Positions 1 to 5,563 of a stretch of DNA of 5,563 bases are shown here, in pieces. How positions within the stretch are numbered: position 1 is the first letter of the stretch; the number at the start of each line of letters is the position of its first letter. Below the pieces are notes generated by a model, which made no database searches, had not been told where the DNA came from, and saw nothing but the letters and a program-made list of their open reading frames with translations. The stretch spans positions 1-5,563 of the forward strand of contig JAFDHS010000076.1 in NCBI GenBank assembly GCA_019308655.1, written 5' to 3'. A program made the position numbers and the translations under genes. The stretch is from Deltaproteobacteria bacterium (lineage in GTDB: Bacteria > Desulfobacterota > Desulfobacteria > Desulfobacterales > JAFDHS01).

Positions 1-92
1 CCGGCAAAGCCCAAAATAAAAGCTGTTATACCGATTATCATAACGATCGTCATGACCGAACAACGCTTCTGTATAGAACCAGGAAATCTCAT
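1..92 (-). CDS. atpF: F1Fo ATP synthase subunit b, N-terminal fragment (gene runs off the window)
   Basis: Only the first 30 codons and two bases of the next are in the window, so the identification rests on context. The ATG shares one base with the TAA of the preceding b'-type gene (TAATG). It has a very strong Shine-Dalgarno (GGGGAGGG, 7 bases upstream) lying inside the last codons of that gene, which fixes the start and implies translational coupling. The visible protein has a basic stretch (K9, R10) followed by an uninterrupted hydrophobic segment at about residues 13-29, like a signal peptide or a first membrane anchor. In many Desulfobacterota the b subunit following b' has such an extra hydrophobic N-terminus ahead of its usual anchor and coiled coil; I rely on memory for this. 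The mature protein would be half of the peripheral stalk. An unrelated small membrane protein cannot be excluded from 30 residues. Confidence 0.72.
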   Translation of the reverse strand, partial: MRFPGSIQKRCSVMTIVMIIGITAFILGFA

Positions 93-517
93 TAAACCGC
101 CCTCCCCAAAATTTTTTTCACTATCGCATCGGCAAAAAAGTCGACTTCTTGTTGAAGAGATACCCGAACGCTCTCAGTATCCTTTGCGATCTTGCTGCGA
201 ATCCGTACAAGGTCCGCCTGAGCTTTTTCATTAATCTTTTCGACAATGCTTTTCTCTTCCTGGGAAGCCTCTTCCACCAAAGCTTCTTTATCCTTTAATC
301 CTTTTGCTCTGGCCTCTTTAATTCCTGCGTCAAAGGCATCCTCCTTCTCTTTGGAATCATAATTAAACGTCTCGATACTCTGCTCAAGACCTGTAATCTT
401 TTCTTTCCTTTGAGCCAGAACATTCCTGATCGGTTTATACAAGATAATGTTTAAAACCCATATCAGAATAATAAAATTGACGATCTGTATAAAAACCGAT
501 CCATCAACGTTAATCAT
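92..517 (-). CDS. atpF': F1Fo ATP synthase subunit b' (peripheral stalk)
   Basis: This is a complete 141-residue b-type subunit of the Fo sector. One N-terminal membrane helix (about residues 8-28, VFIQIVNFIILIWVLNIILY) is followed by the family's KPI element and a long charged, alanine- and glutamate-rich helix to about residue 125. The layout is typical of b/b' stalk subunits, which dimerise as a coiled coil and hold the F1 head to subunit a against rotation. It lacks the extra hydrophobic leader of the next gene, and the adjacency of two non-identical b-type genes points to a b/b' heterodimer as in cyanobacteria, alphaproteobacteria and many deltaproteobacteria. The ATG has a good Shine-Dalgarno (GGAGGG, 6 bases upstream). 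The TAA overlaps the next ATG by one base. It is the first gene after the promoter at 608-635. The assignment to the b family is firm; calling it b' rather than b rests on gene order. Confidence 0.93.
   Translation of the reverse strand: MINVDGSVFIQIVNFIILIWVLNIILYKPIRNVLAQRKEKITGLEQSIETFNYDSKEKEDAFDAGIKEARAKGLKDKEALVEEASQEEKSIVEKINEKAQADLVRIRSKIAKDTESVRVSLQQEVDFFADAIVKKILGRAV
100..107 (-). promoter_or_regulatory. Strong Shine-Dalgarno for the downstream b subunit gene
   Basis: The minus strand reads GGGGAGGG, then seven bases, then ATG at 92. The motif sits within the final codons (Leu-Gly-Arg) of the upstream b' gene, so the same bases serve as coding sequence and ribosome binding site. 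It decides the start of the downstream gene over the internal ATG at codon 14. Confidence 0.8.
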
Positions 518-523
518 AAGAGA

Positions 524-529
524 CCCTCC
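524..529 (-). promoter_or_regulatory. Shine-Dalgarno of the b' subunit gene
   Basis: GGAGGG on the minus strand lies six bases before the ATG at 517. This near-consensus site supports that start and fits a highly expressed ATP synthase operon. Confidence 0.8.
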
Positions 530-607
530 ACCATTGTTTTTGGTTACTGTTAATCGGTTATTTTAAACCCCGCGCATCTAAGATATACAATTACTTTGAT
601 CCCGTCC

Positions 608-635
608 ATTATCATCTACCACGATAAAATGTCAA
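608..635 (-). promoter_or_regulatory. Sigma-70-type promoter for the atp operon
   Basis: On the minus strand a perfect -35 box TTGACA (630-635) is followed by a 16-bp spacer and GATAAT (608-613), a five-of-six match to the -10 consensus. The bases upstream (about 637-660) are A/T tracts that could act as an UP element. Transcription would start near position 601, giving a leader of about 84 bases before the b' ATG. The site lies in the only long gap of the window, between rodA and the first atp gene, where an atp promoter is expected. I saw no obvious operator. Confidence 0.68.
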
Positions 636-674
636 AGATTTTTTAGAAAATTTTTACTTTTCAAACAATCGAAA

Positions 675-700
675 GCCACTTTTTTGCCATAAAAAGCAGC
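675..700 (-). terminator. Possible weak rho-independent terminator after rodA
   Basis: On the minus strand, GCTGCTTTTT and AAAAAGTGGC can pair around the six-base loop ATGGCA. This gives a 10-bp stem with two G-U wobbles, starting 31 bases after the rodA stop. The bases that follow are T-rich but interrupted (TTTCGATTGTTT), and half of the stem is A-U pairs, so termination would be inefficient. Its place between rodA and the atp promoter is right for separating the two operons. Partial read-through into atp remains possible. Confidence 0.35.
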
Positions 701-730
701 AGCTTCAAAATTAAGATTCCGACATCTGCT

Positions 731-1834
731 TTATTCCATCATAAACCTTCTCATGCTGACATTCATCAATATGCCGATTCCAACCATGGTCGTTATGACG
801 GATGATCCGCCATAACTGATTAAGGGCAAAGGAACGCCAACAACGGGCATTAAGCCCATCACCATTCCGACATTGATAAAAGCCTGCCAAAATATCATGA
901 CCGTGATGCCGAAGCAAAGAATCGTACCAAAATTATCTCTGCACTTATAAGCAATCGTTAATCCCCGGGAAATGAGGAACAAATAAACAATCAAAAGGAA
1001 TAGGGAGCCTGTAAATCCCCACTCTTCGGCCAAAACAGATAATATAAAATCCGTATGCTGTTCAGGTAAAAATGAAAGTATATTCTGAGTCCCTTTCAAA
1101 TATCCCTTCCCCAGAATCATACCTGAACCGATAGCAATTTTGGATTGAATAATATGATACCCGGCACCAAGGGGATCTCGATCCGGATTTAAAAATGTCA
1201 TGATCCGCTGCTTCTGATAGCCCTTTAAAAAAAACCATATCAGAGGAAAGGTTATGGTAGCGCCACCCATTAAATAGGCGAATGAACGTTTTTCAATTTT
1301 TACAAAAATCGTCATCGAAGCCGCAAGCAACAAAACAAGCATTGCGGTACCCAAGTCAGGCTGCTTTACAATAAGAGCAAATGGGATTACGGTTAAGGCC
1401 ATGGGAGTAATAAGATCGATCAAGGTAAGCCCGTTTGTATTTGCATACCTTGAGTAATGTCGCGCCAGAATAATGATCACTGCGATCTTGACCAGCTCCG
1501 ACGGTTGAATTGTAACCGGCCCGACTGCCAGCCATCTTCTTGATCCACCGACATATTTACCGAAGATCAAGACACAAACCAGAAGAATGATACAAATTAA
1601 ATAGATTACGACGCCCCATCGATCCAGTATTTTATAATTAAACAAGAAAAAGACGACCATTACGGTCAATCCCCCACAAAACCAGACGATCTGCTTTAAA
1701 TACAATATGTTATGCTGATTGGACGTTCCTGCCGTTACGGCGCTGTACAAAACAATGAGCCCTATAAGCCCAAGCAGAAAGGCAGCCCCTAATAAGCCCC
1801 AGTCAAAATATTGGACAAGCCGTCTATCAAACAT
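731..1834 (-). CDS. rodA: RodA, SEDS peptidoglycan glycosyltransferase
   Basis: RodA (MrdB) is a polytopic inner-membrane enzyme that polymerises lipid II into glycan strands during side-wall growth, as partner of PBP2. The 367-residue length is normal. Hydrophobic segments run through the whole protein, consistent with about ten membrane helices. SEDS signatures are clear: GSRRWL at 97-102, QPSE at 110-113, KQPDLGTA at 157-164, RDPLGAGYH at 219-227, LPEQHTDF at 256-263, and the C-terminal block GVPLPLISYGGSS at 333-345. D262 in the HTD motif aligns with the Asp shown to be essential in RodA/FtsW proteins, so the enzyme should be active. RodA is preferred over FtsW because it directly follows PBP2 and the mre genes. 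The ATG follows the mrdA stop by 17 bases and has only a weak Shine-Dalgarno (ACGGAT), which suggests coupling to mrdA translation. It is the last gene of the elongasome operon. Confidence 0.96.
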   Translation of the reverse strand: MFDRRLVQYFDWGLLGAAFLLGLIGLIVLYSAVTAGTSNQHNILYLKQIVWFCGGLTVMVVFFLFNYKILDRWGVVIYLICIILLVCVLIFGKYVGGSRRWLAVGPVTIQPSELVKIAVIIILARHYSRYANTNGLTLIDLITPMALTVIPFALIVKQPDLGTAMLVLLLAASMTIFVKIEKRSFAYLMGGATITFPLIWFFLKGYQKQRIMTFLNPDRDPLGAGYHIIQSKIAIGSGMILGKGYLKGTQNILSFLPEQHTDFILSVLAEEWGFTGSLFLLIVYLFLISRGLTIAYKCRDNFGTILCFGITVMIFWQAFINVGMVMGLMPVVGVPLPLISYGGSSVITTMVGIGILMNVSMRRFMME

Positions 1835-1847
1835 AAATATCCGTATC

Positions 1848-1875
1848 CGGTTAGCGGTTAGCGGTTACCGGTCGC
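1848..1875. repeat. Heptanucleotide tandem repeat over the mrdA stop codon
   Basis: The plus strand carries CGGTTAG twice, then CGGTTAC, then CGGTCGC: four successive 7-base units, two identical and two increasingly diverged. The array encodes the last residues of PBP2 (Pro-Val-Thr-Ala-Asn-Arg), contains its TAA and extends into the spacer before rodA. Because 7 is not a multiple of 3, unit gain or loss would change the frame relation between the two genes. Confidence 0.8.
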
Positions 1876-3692
1876 TCTTTTTGCAAATAAGTTTTTATAA
1901 CATCCCTTGCAATCGGGCCTGCCGTACTTGAACCATGCTCCCCATGTTCCACAATAACGGCAACAGCTATTTCAGGAGCGTCAGATGGTGCATATCCCAC
2001 AAACCATGCATGTGGTTTTAAAAAATTCGCTTTCGGCTTTTTATTTGCCGTGTCATTTTTTTTCCGACTAACAACCTGGGCGGTCCCTGTTTTACCGCTG
2101 ATATCAATACCATCCACGTGAACAATTCCTGCAGTTCCCCTCCTGTTGTTAACGACTTGCCACAAACCTTTTCTGACAATTTCCATAGTTTTCTTACCGG
2201 CCGGCAATTTACCCAATATCCTGCTTTTACTCTTACGAACAAGCAGCCCCTCAGCCGTCTTGATAGACTTGAGTATCAAGGGTCTATACATTGTTCCACC
2301 ATTGGCCACCGCTGACGTTAAAACCAGCATTTGCAAGGGTGTGGCAAGATTATAGCCCTGCCCGATGGAGACCGAAAGGGTTTCCCCGCCCTGCCATGAC
2401 ATTCCTAAACGTCTTCTTTTCCAGGCCTTGGTCGGGACCAACCCTCGGGCTTCGTGGTCAAGATCAATTCCGGTACGCGATCCAAGCCCACATGCTTTAG
2501 CATACCATGCAAGTCGATCTACACCCAGCTTTTGCCCCACCTGGTAAAAAAAAACATCGCAGGATTCAGCTAATGCCCTTACAACATTAACTTTGCCGTG
2601 CCCGGTTCTTTTCCAGCACCTGAAAACCCGATCCCCATATTTATGATAACCCAAACAGTCAAACGTGGTATTTTCATCTATAATGCCTTCCTCAAGTCCG
2701 GCGATAGCTGTTACAATTTTATAGGTCGATGCCGGCGGATACAGGGCCTGAACAGCTTTGTTTTCCATGGGCCTGAATGGATTAGACACAAGAGAATTCC
2801 ATTGTTCATGGGACAACCCACTGATAAAAGCATTCTGATCAAATGAAGGACTGCTCGCCATAACAAGCACATGACCGGTTGACGGTTCCATGGCTACGAC
2901 AGCACCGGCCAAACCGTTTAAAAGCGTTTCAGCCTTTTGCTGTAATACCTGATCAATGGTAAGAAAAAGATTATGTCCTGGTTGTGCGCCAACAGTCTTC
3001 AAAATTCTTCTGACTTGACCGGTAGAATTTACTTCGACCTGTCGGCCGCCACGCTTTCCTCTCAAACACTCTTCATATGTCTTTTCGATACCGACTTTTC
3101 CAACAAACTCTCCGACCCTGTATCCGGAATATTTTTTGCTTTGAAGCTGACGAGAATTTATTTCACCCAAATATCCTAAAAGATGGGATGCACTCTGCTT
3201 GTTAATATAATATCTGCGAGGTTTAACATCCACTATCACGCCGGGAAGATCAAACTTGCGAACCTCTATAGCGGCCAATGTATTTCGATCAATATTCCGC
3301 TTTAACAAAATCGGCTTATAAGAAAAAAGTCCCTTGTACCTATCAATCTTTTCCATCAGCTCTTTTGAAGGAACTTTAATATACTTAGAGAGTTTGTCAA
3401 TTGTCTCGGCAACCGGTACGGCATCCCTTAATATGATATTCACATCAAAAGCAGGACGATTATCCACCAGTAATACGCCATTACGGTCAAAACACAACCC
3501 CCTTGGGGCATCTATACTTTGCAGCCGAATGCAGTTATTTTTGGAAAGTCTCCTAAGCTCCTCTCCCTCAATGACCTGAAGATAAAACAAACGTACTGTA
3601 AGTAAAAAAAAGGCTGCCAAGACCCAGATCATGGCAGCACTCAATCGTGGTTTATACCAGCTGCTATCAACAGTTTTTAAATAATTGCCCAA
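1851..3692 (-). CDS. mrdA: Penicillin-binding protein 2, elongasome DD-transpeptidase
   Basis: PBP2 cross-links new peptidoglycan made by RodA during elongation and acts in the periplasm from one N-terminal anchor. The 613 residues (E. coli: 633) show a short cytoplasmic tail, a membrane helix at about 19-40, the pedestal/dimerisation domain (APRGLCFDRNG at 62-72, to about 235), and the transpeptidase domain from about 262. All three active-site motifs are present: STYK at 322-325 (nucleophile S322), SCD at 377-379 (SxD as in other PBP2s), and KTGTA at 534-538. C346, C359, H365 and C378 may bind a metal. The start is TTG: no ATG or GTG lies upstream before an in-frame TGA, the first internal ATG (codon 21) would cut into the anchor, and AAGGGG lies four bases upstream. 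The N-terminal residues (NYLKTVDSSWYKPRL) look family-like. The heptamer repeat covers its stop codon. Gene order separates it from the septal paralogue FtsI. Confidence 0.96.
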   Translation of the reverse strand: MGNYLKTVDSSWYKPRLSAAMIWVLAAFFLLTVRLFYLQVIEGEELRRLSKNNCIRLQSIDAPRGLCFDRNGVLLVDNRPAFDVNIILRDAVPVAETIDKLSKYIKVPSKELMEKIDRYKGLFSYKPILLKRNIDRNTLAAIEVRKFDLPGVIVDVKPRRYYINKQSASHLLGYLGEINSRQLQSKKYSGYRVGEFVGKVGIEKTYEECLRGKRGGRQVEVNSTGQVRRILKTVGAQPGHNLFLTIDQVLQQKAETLLNGLAGAVVAMEPSTGHVLVMASSPSFDQNAFISGLSHEQWNSLVSNPFRPMENKAVQALYPPASTYKIVTAIAGLEEGIIDENTTFDCLGYHKYGDRVFRCWKRTGHGKVNVVRALAESCDVFFYQVGQKLGVDRLAWYAKACGLGSRTGIDLDHEARGLVPTKAWKRRRLGMSWQGGETLSVSIGQGYNLATPLQMLVLTSAVANGGTMYRPLILKSIKTAEGLLVRKSKSRILGKLPAGKKTMEIVRKGLWQVVNNRRGTAGIVHVDGIDISGKTGTAQVVSRKKNDTANKKPKANFLKPHAWFVGYAPSDAPEIAVAVIVEHGEHGSSTAGPIARDVIKTYLQKERPVTANR

Positions 3693-3696
3693 AATT

Positions 3697-3702
3697 CCCC
3701 TT
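3697..3702 (-). promoter_or_regulatory. Shine-Dalgarno supporting the TTG start of mrdA
   Basis: AAGGGG on the minus strand is followed by AATT and then TTG. The four-base spacing is a little short and the start codon is weak, so initiation is probably modest. There is no alternative ATG or GTG start in this frame between the upstream TGA and codon 21. Confidence 0.55.
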
Positions 3703-3745
3703 AATGGTCGGCTTCACAATTCCAAAGCCTTTGCTCAAGGAACTC

Positions 3746-3763
3746 GAAACGCTAACGCGTTTC
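3746..3763. other. Perfect hairpin in the mreD-mrdA spacer
   Basis: Arms GAAACGC and GCGTTTC form a perfect 7-bp stem around a four-base loop (GTTA in the transcript), beginning three bases after the mreD stop. No U-run follows, so it does not look like a standard intrinsic terminator. It could mark an mRNA processing or stability site, a partial attenuator, or a remnant repeat. The 74-bp spacer in which it lies is the longest gap in the mre operon, and I see no good promoter there. Confidence 0.6.
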
Positions 3764-3766
3764 CCA

Positions 3767-4273
3767 TCAGACCAATAGCTTTTTAAGCCATTTATCCAAT
3801 CTTTTATAAAGGTTATTAATGAAGAGGATAAAAAAAGTTCCCGTGCCTAAAGCCCATAAAATCTGCCATGAAACAGTTTTTCCCGCAGGAGCTAAAAACC
3901 GGAAGTCCGGATCCAAAATCCCAGTGAAACCCAAAAAAATAAAGTTTTCGATTAAAACCCCTCCAACGACAACAAAAGGTAATAAAAGTATACTATTGGA
4001 ATCGAAATATATGGCAATCCACCTCACACTGATAAAAAGCCAAAGATACGTCGTTATATAAAGCCCGAAAGGTGCTCCGGAAAGACTGTCCATTACAAAT
4101 CCGAGAAAAAAAATAACGGGAACGGCTTCATTAAGGGGACGAAATAACCCCAAACAAAGAACAAAAGGAATCTGAAGGTTATAAAATTTATTGAAAGGGG
4201 GTAGCATTGACGAAACTGTTGTCTGAAATATTACAAGAGAAAAACAGAGAATAAAATAAAATAGAAAGAGCAT
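3767..4273 (-). CDS. mreD: MreD, rod-shape-determining membrane protein
   Basis: MreD is a small integral inner-membrane protein of the elongasome that works with MreC and links MreB to RodA-PBP2; it has no known enzymatic activity. The 168 residues (E. coli: 162) are very hydrophobic, with about five or six likely membrane helices and a basic C-terminal tail (YKRLDKWLKKLLV). The family's most recognisable block is present about a third of the way in: FFLGFVMDSLSGAPFGLY, with the conserved Asp-Ser pair before the Gly-Pro-aromatic stretch. The ATG at 4273 overlaps the mreC stop by one base (TGATG). A GTG three bases earlier could start the same frame and add one residue, but the weak GGGA upstream is better spaced from the ATG (7 bases rather than 4). 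Either way, translation should be coupled to mreC. Confidence 0.92.
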   Translation of the reverse strand: MLFLFYFILCFSLVIFQTTVSSMLPPFNKFYNLQIPFVLCLGLFRPLNEAVPVIFFLGFVMDSLSGAPFGLYITTYLWLFISVRWIAIYFDSNSILLLPFVVVGGVLIENFIFLGFTGILDPDFRFLAPAGKTVSWQILWALGTGTFFILFINNLYKRLDKWLKKLLV

Positions 4274-5106
4274 CACTTGATCCCAAAGTCATGCTTTGGT
4301 GGGTTTAATACAACTAAAACCTCTTCAAGCTTTTCAAAATCAACATAAGGGATAACTGAAACTTCCTGAAAGATGCCGGAGTTGAATCTCGCAACGCCTG
4401 AAACCTGCCCGATACGAAATCCTTTTGGGTAAACACCGTCTAATCCGGAGGAGATAACCGTGTCCCCCACTTTTATATCATTCTTGCGTAAAACATACTT
4501 AAAATGACACCGGTCGGCCAAATCACCCTTAATAATCCCGCGGGCTCTGGTTCTTTGGACCAATGCATCAACGGCACTGTTTTTGTCTATAATCAACAAC
4601 ACCTTTGAATAATTGGATGAAACGTCTATAACCTGTCCTACAATGCCCTCCGATACCACAACAGGAAAGCCTTTCTTTATGCCGTCATCAGTGCCTCTAT
4701 CTATTATTATGCTTTTGAACCAGGATGAGGGGTCCTTGCCGACGACCTCGGCGGCAAGGAGAGTTTGACTAACGGTTTCCTTGAAATTCAATAAATTACG
4801 AAGACGAGAATTAGCCAGTTCTATCTCTTTGTACTTGTTATTCTGTTCAAAGGCATGAGTAAGCGCTTTTTTAAGACGATCATTCTCTTTTGCTGCTGAA
4901 GCAAGAAAAAAATAATGATTCCAGACATCTCCTGCAAACCGTATTGAACGGGTAAAAAGATCTTGAAAAGGAGCCACGAAAAAAATAACAATCCGCCCGG
5001 TTCCATTAGACGGGAAGTTACGTTTGTTGTTGACGGAAAGGGCTATGATGTTGGCAGCAATCAAGGCAACCAGACCCACGGCAATCAACGTTTTTTTTGA
5101 AAACAT
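4273..5106 (-). CDS. mreC: MreC, rod-shape-determining periplasmic scaffold
   Basis: MreC is a bitopic protein that forms periplasmic assemblies and activates PBP2-RodA, connecting them to MreB through MreD. The 277 residues are normal for the family. They show a short basic tail (FSKK), one membrane helix at about 5-24, a juxtamembrane linker, a predicted coiled coil at about 70-108 (charged heptads ending ELANSRLRNLLNF), and then the two beta-barrel-like domains to about 268. Conserved family blocks are DRGTDDGIKKGFPVV at 136-150, EGIVGQVIDV at 153-162, and GLDGVYPKGFRIGQV at 221-235. The ATG lies four bases after the mreB stop, and I see no Shine-Dalgarno before it, so initiation probably depends on ribosomes finishing mreB. 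The TGA overlaps the mreD start. Confidence 0.95.
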   Translation of the reverse strand: MFSKKTLIAVGLVALIAANIIALSVNNKRNFPSNGTGRIVIFFVAPFQDLFTRSIRFAGDVWNHYFFLASAAKENDRLKKALTHAFEQNNKYKEIELANSRLRNLLNFKETVSQTLLAAEVVGKDPSSWFKSIIIDRGTDDGIKKGFPVVVSEGIVGQVIDVSSNYSKVLLIIDKNSAVDALVQRTRARGIIKGDLADRCHFKYVLRKNDIKVGDTVISSGLDGVYPKGFRIGQVSGVARFNSGIFQEVSVIPYVDFEKLEEVLVVLNPPKHDFGIK

Positions 5107-5110
5107 GGAT

Positions 5111-5563
5111 CTATTGAATTACAATTTGTCTGAGTATTTCGAGAGTGTCCAGCGCCTTTCCGCAACCCAGAGCCACTGTTACCAAAGGATCTTCAGCGAC
5201 TGTTATCGGAAGGCCGCTCTCCTCTCTGATAAGCCTGTCAAGATTTTTTAAAAGAGCGCCGCCACCTGTTAATACGATTCCCCGGTCAACGACATCTGCG
5301 GCCAACTCCGGAGGCGTCTGTTCCAAAGCTATCTTAACCATTTCAACCAGAGCATCTATCTGCTCGGAAATCGCGATTCGGATCTCCTCGGAATCAATGG
5401 CAAGAATCTTGGGAATACCTGATACAAGATCCCGACCCTTAACTTCTATGGTTTCAAGATTCTGAGAATCAGGATATGCATTTCCGATGGTTGTCTTGAT
5501 AATTTCGGCTGATCTTTCACCAATGAGCAAATTATATTTTCTCTTGATATACTGCATGATGGA
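5111..5563 (-). CDS. mreB: MreB, actin-like cytoskeletal protein, C-terminal fragment
   Basis: The last 150 codons and the stop of mreB are in the window, roughly the C-terminal 43 percent of a protein usually near 345 residues. The reading frame is open to the window edge, so the ATG at 5557 is internal. MreB polymerises with ATP into membrane-bound filaments that orient the elongasome. The fragment begins with the typical YIKRKYNLLIGERSAE stretch, continues through the EVKGRDLVSGIPK region, and contains the actin-fold nucleotide-contact loop GIVLTGGGALLKNLDRL at about residues 95-111. It ends with AEDPLVTVALGCGKALD, a standard MreB C-terminal block. The upstream catalytic half is outside the window and cannot be judged. 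It is the first visible gene of the mreBCD-mrdA-rodA operon; any promoter lies beyond the edge. Confidence 0.96.
   Translation of the reverse strand, partial: SIMQYIKRKYNLLIGERSAEIIKTTIGNAYPDSQNLETIEVKGRDLVSGIPKILAIDSEEIRIAISEQIDALVEMVKIALEQTPPELAADVVDRGIVLTGGGALLKNLDRLIREESGLPITVAEDPLVTVALGCGKALDTLEILRQIVIQ

Noticed and set aside
541..570. GGTTA direct repeats and a GGTT/AACC inverted pair in the atp leader
   Set aside because: Very short and A/T-rich; not distinguishable from chance, and no known regulator site is recognised.
711..917. 68-codon minus-strand open frame at the end of rodA
   Set aside because: It is out of frame within the well-conserved C-terminus of RodA and its composition (rich in His, Arg, Trp, Cys) is typical of a shadow frame.
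3667..3717. Short GTG-started frame upstream of and overlapping mrdA, possible leader peptide
   Set aside because: Sixteen codons, no clear Shine-Dalgarno and no regulatory codon run; it is most likely chance, and overlaps the supported mrdA start in another frame.
3723..3743. Second small stem (CCTT/AAGG) in the mreD-mrdA spacer
   Set aside because: Only four base pairs around a five-base loop, and no T-run follows; too weak to call.
5145..5465. 106-codon plus-strand open frame
   Set aside because: It lies wholly antisense to conserved mreB coding sequence, its translation has no recognisable domain, and I see no ribosome site before it.
1..5563. Undescribed system, mobile element, CRISPR array, tRNA or other RNA gene
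   Set aside because: All long stretches are covered by recognised housekeeping genes on one strand. The gaps are at most 213 bp and hold only the promoter, hairpins and repeat listed.

Overview
The window is a bacterial housekeeping region in which every gene lies on the minus strand, so transcription runs from high to low coordinates. In transcription order it holds the C-terminal part of mreB, then complete mreC, mreD, mrdA (PBP2) and rodA. A 213-bp non-coding gap follows, then a complete ATP synthase b'-type subunit gene and the first 30 codons of a second b-type subunit gene. The moderately AT-rich composition, the MreBCD-PBP2-RodA order, and a b'/b pair whose second member starts with a signal-peptide-like segment suggest a Gram-negative deltaproteobacterium (Desulfobacterota, perhaps Desulfobacterales). 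That placement is inferred from gene order and protein character, not from a search.

The first block (5563 to 731) is the elongasome operon. MreB is the actin-like cytoskeletal filament. MreC and MreD link it across the inner membrane to the enzyme pair that builds lateral wall peptidoglycan: RodA (SEDS glycosyltransferase) and PBP2 (class B DD-transpeptidase). The genes are tightly packed: 4 bp between mreB and mreC, a stop/start overlap at mreC/mreD, and 17 bp between mrdA and rodA. Only the mreD-mrdA spacer is longer (74 bp), and it holds a perfect 7-bp-stem hairpin. The key catalytic residues of PBP2 and RodA are present, so both look functional.

The second block (about 635 to 1) is the start of an atp operon. 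A near-consensus sigma-70-type promoter lies in the gap after rodA (TTGACA, 16-bp spacer, GATAAT), preceded by a possible weak terminator. The b' gene has a strong Shine-Dalgarno sequence and overlaps the next b-type gene by one base (TAATG). The two proteins would form the heterodimeric peripheral stalk of F1Fo-ATP synthase.

I found no mobile element, CRISPR array, RNA gene or convincing undescribed system. The points most worth a second look are a four-unit heptanucleotide repeat over the mrdA stop codon, where loss of one unit would join PBP2 in frame to RodA, and a Cys-Cys-His-Cys set in PBP2 that matches the spacing of a zinc site reported in another PBP2.
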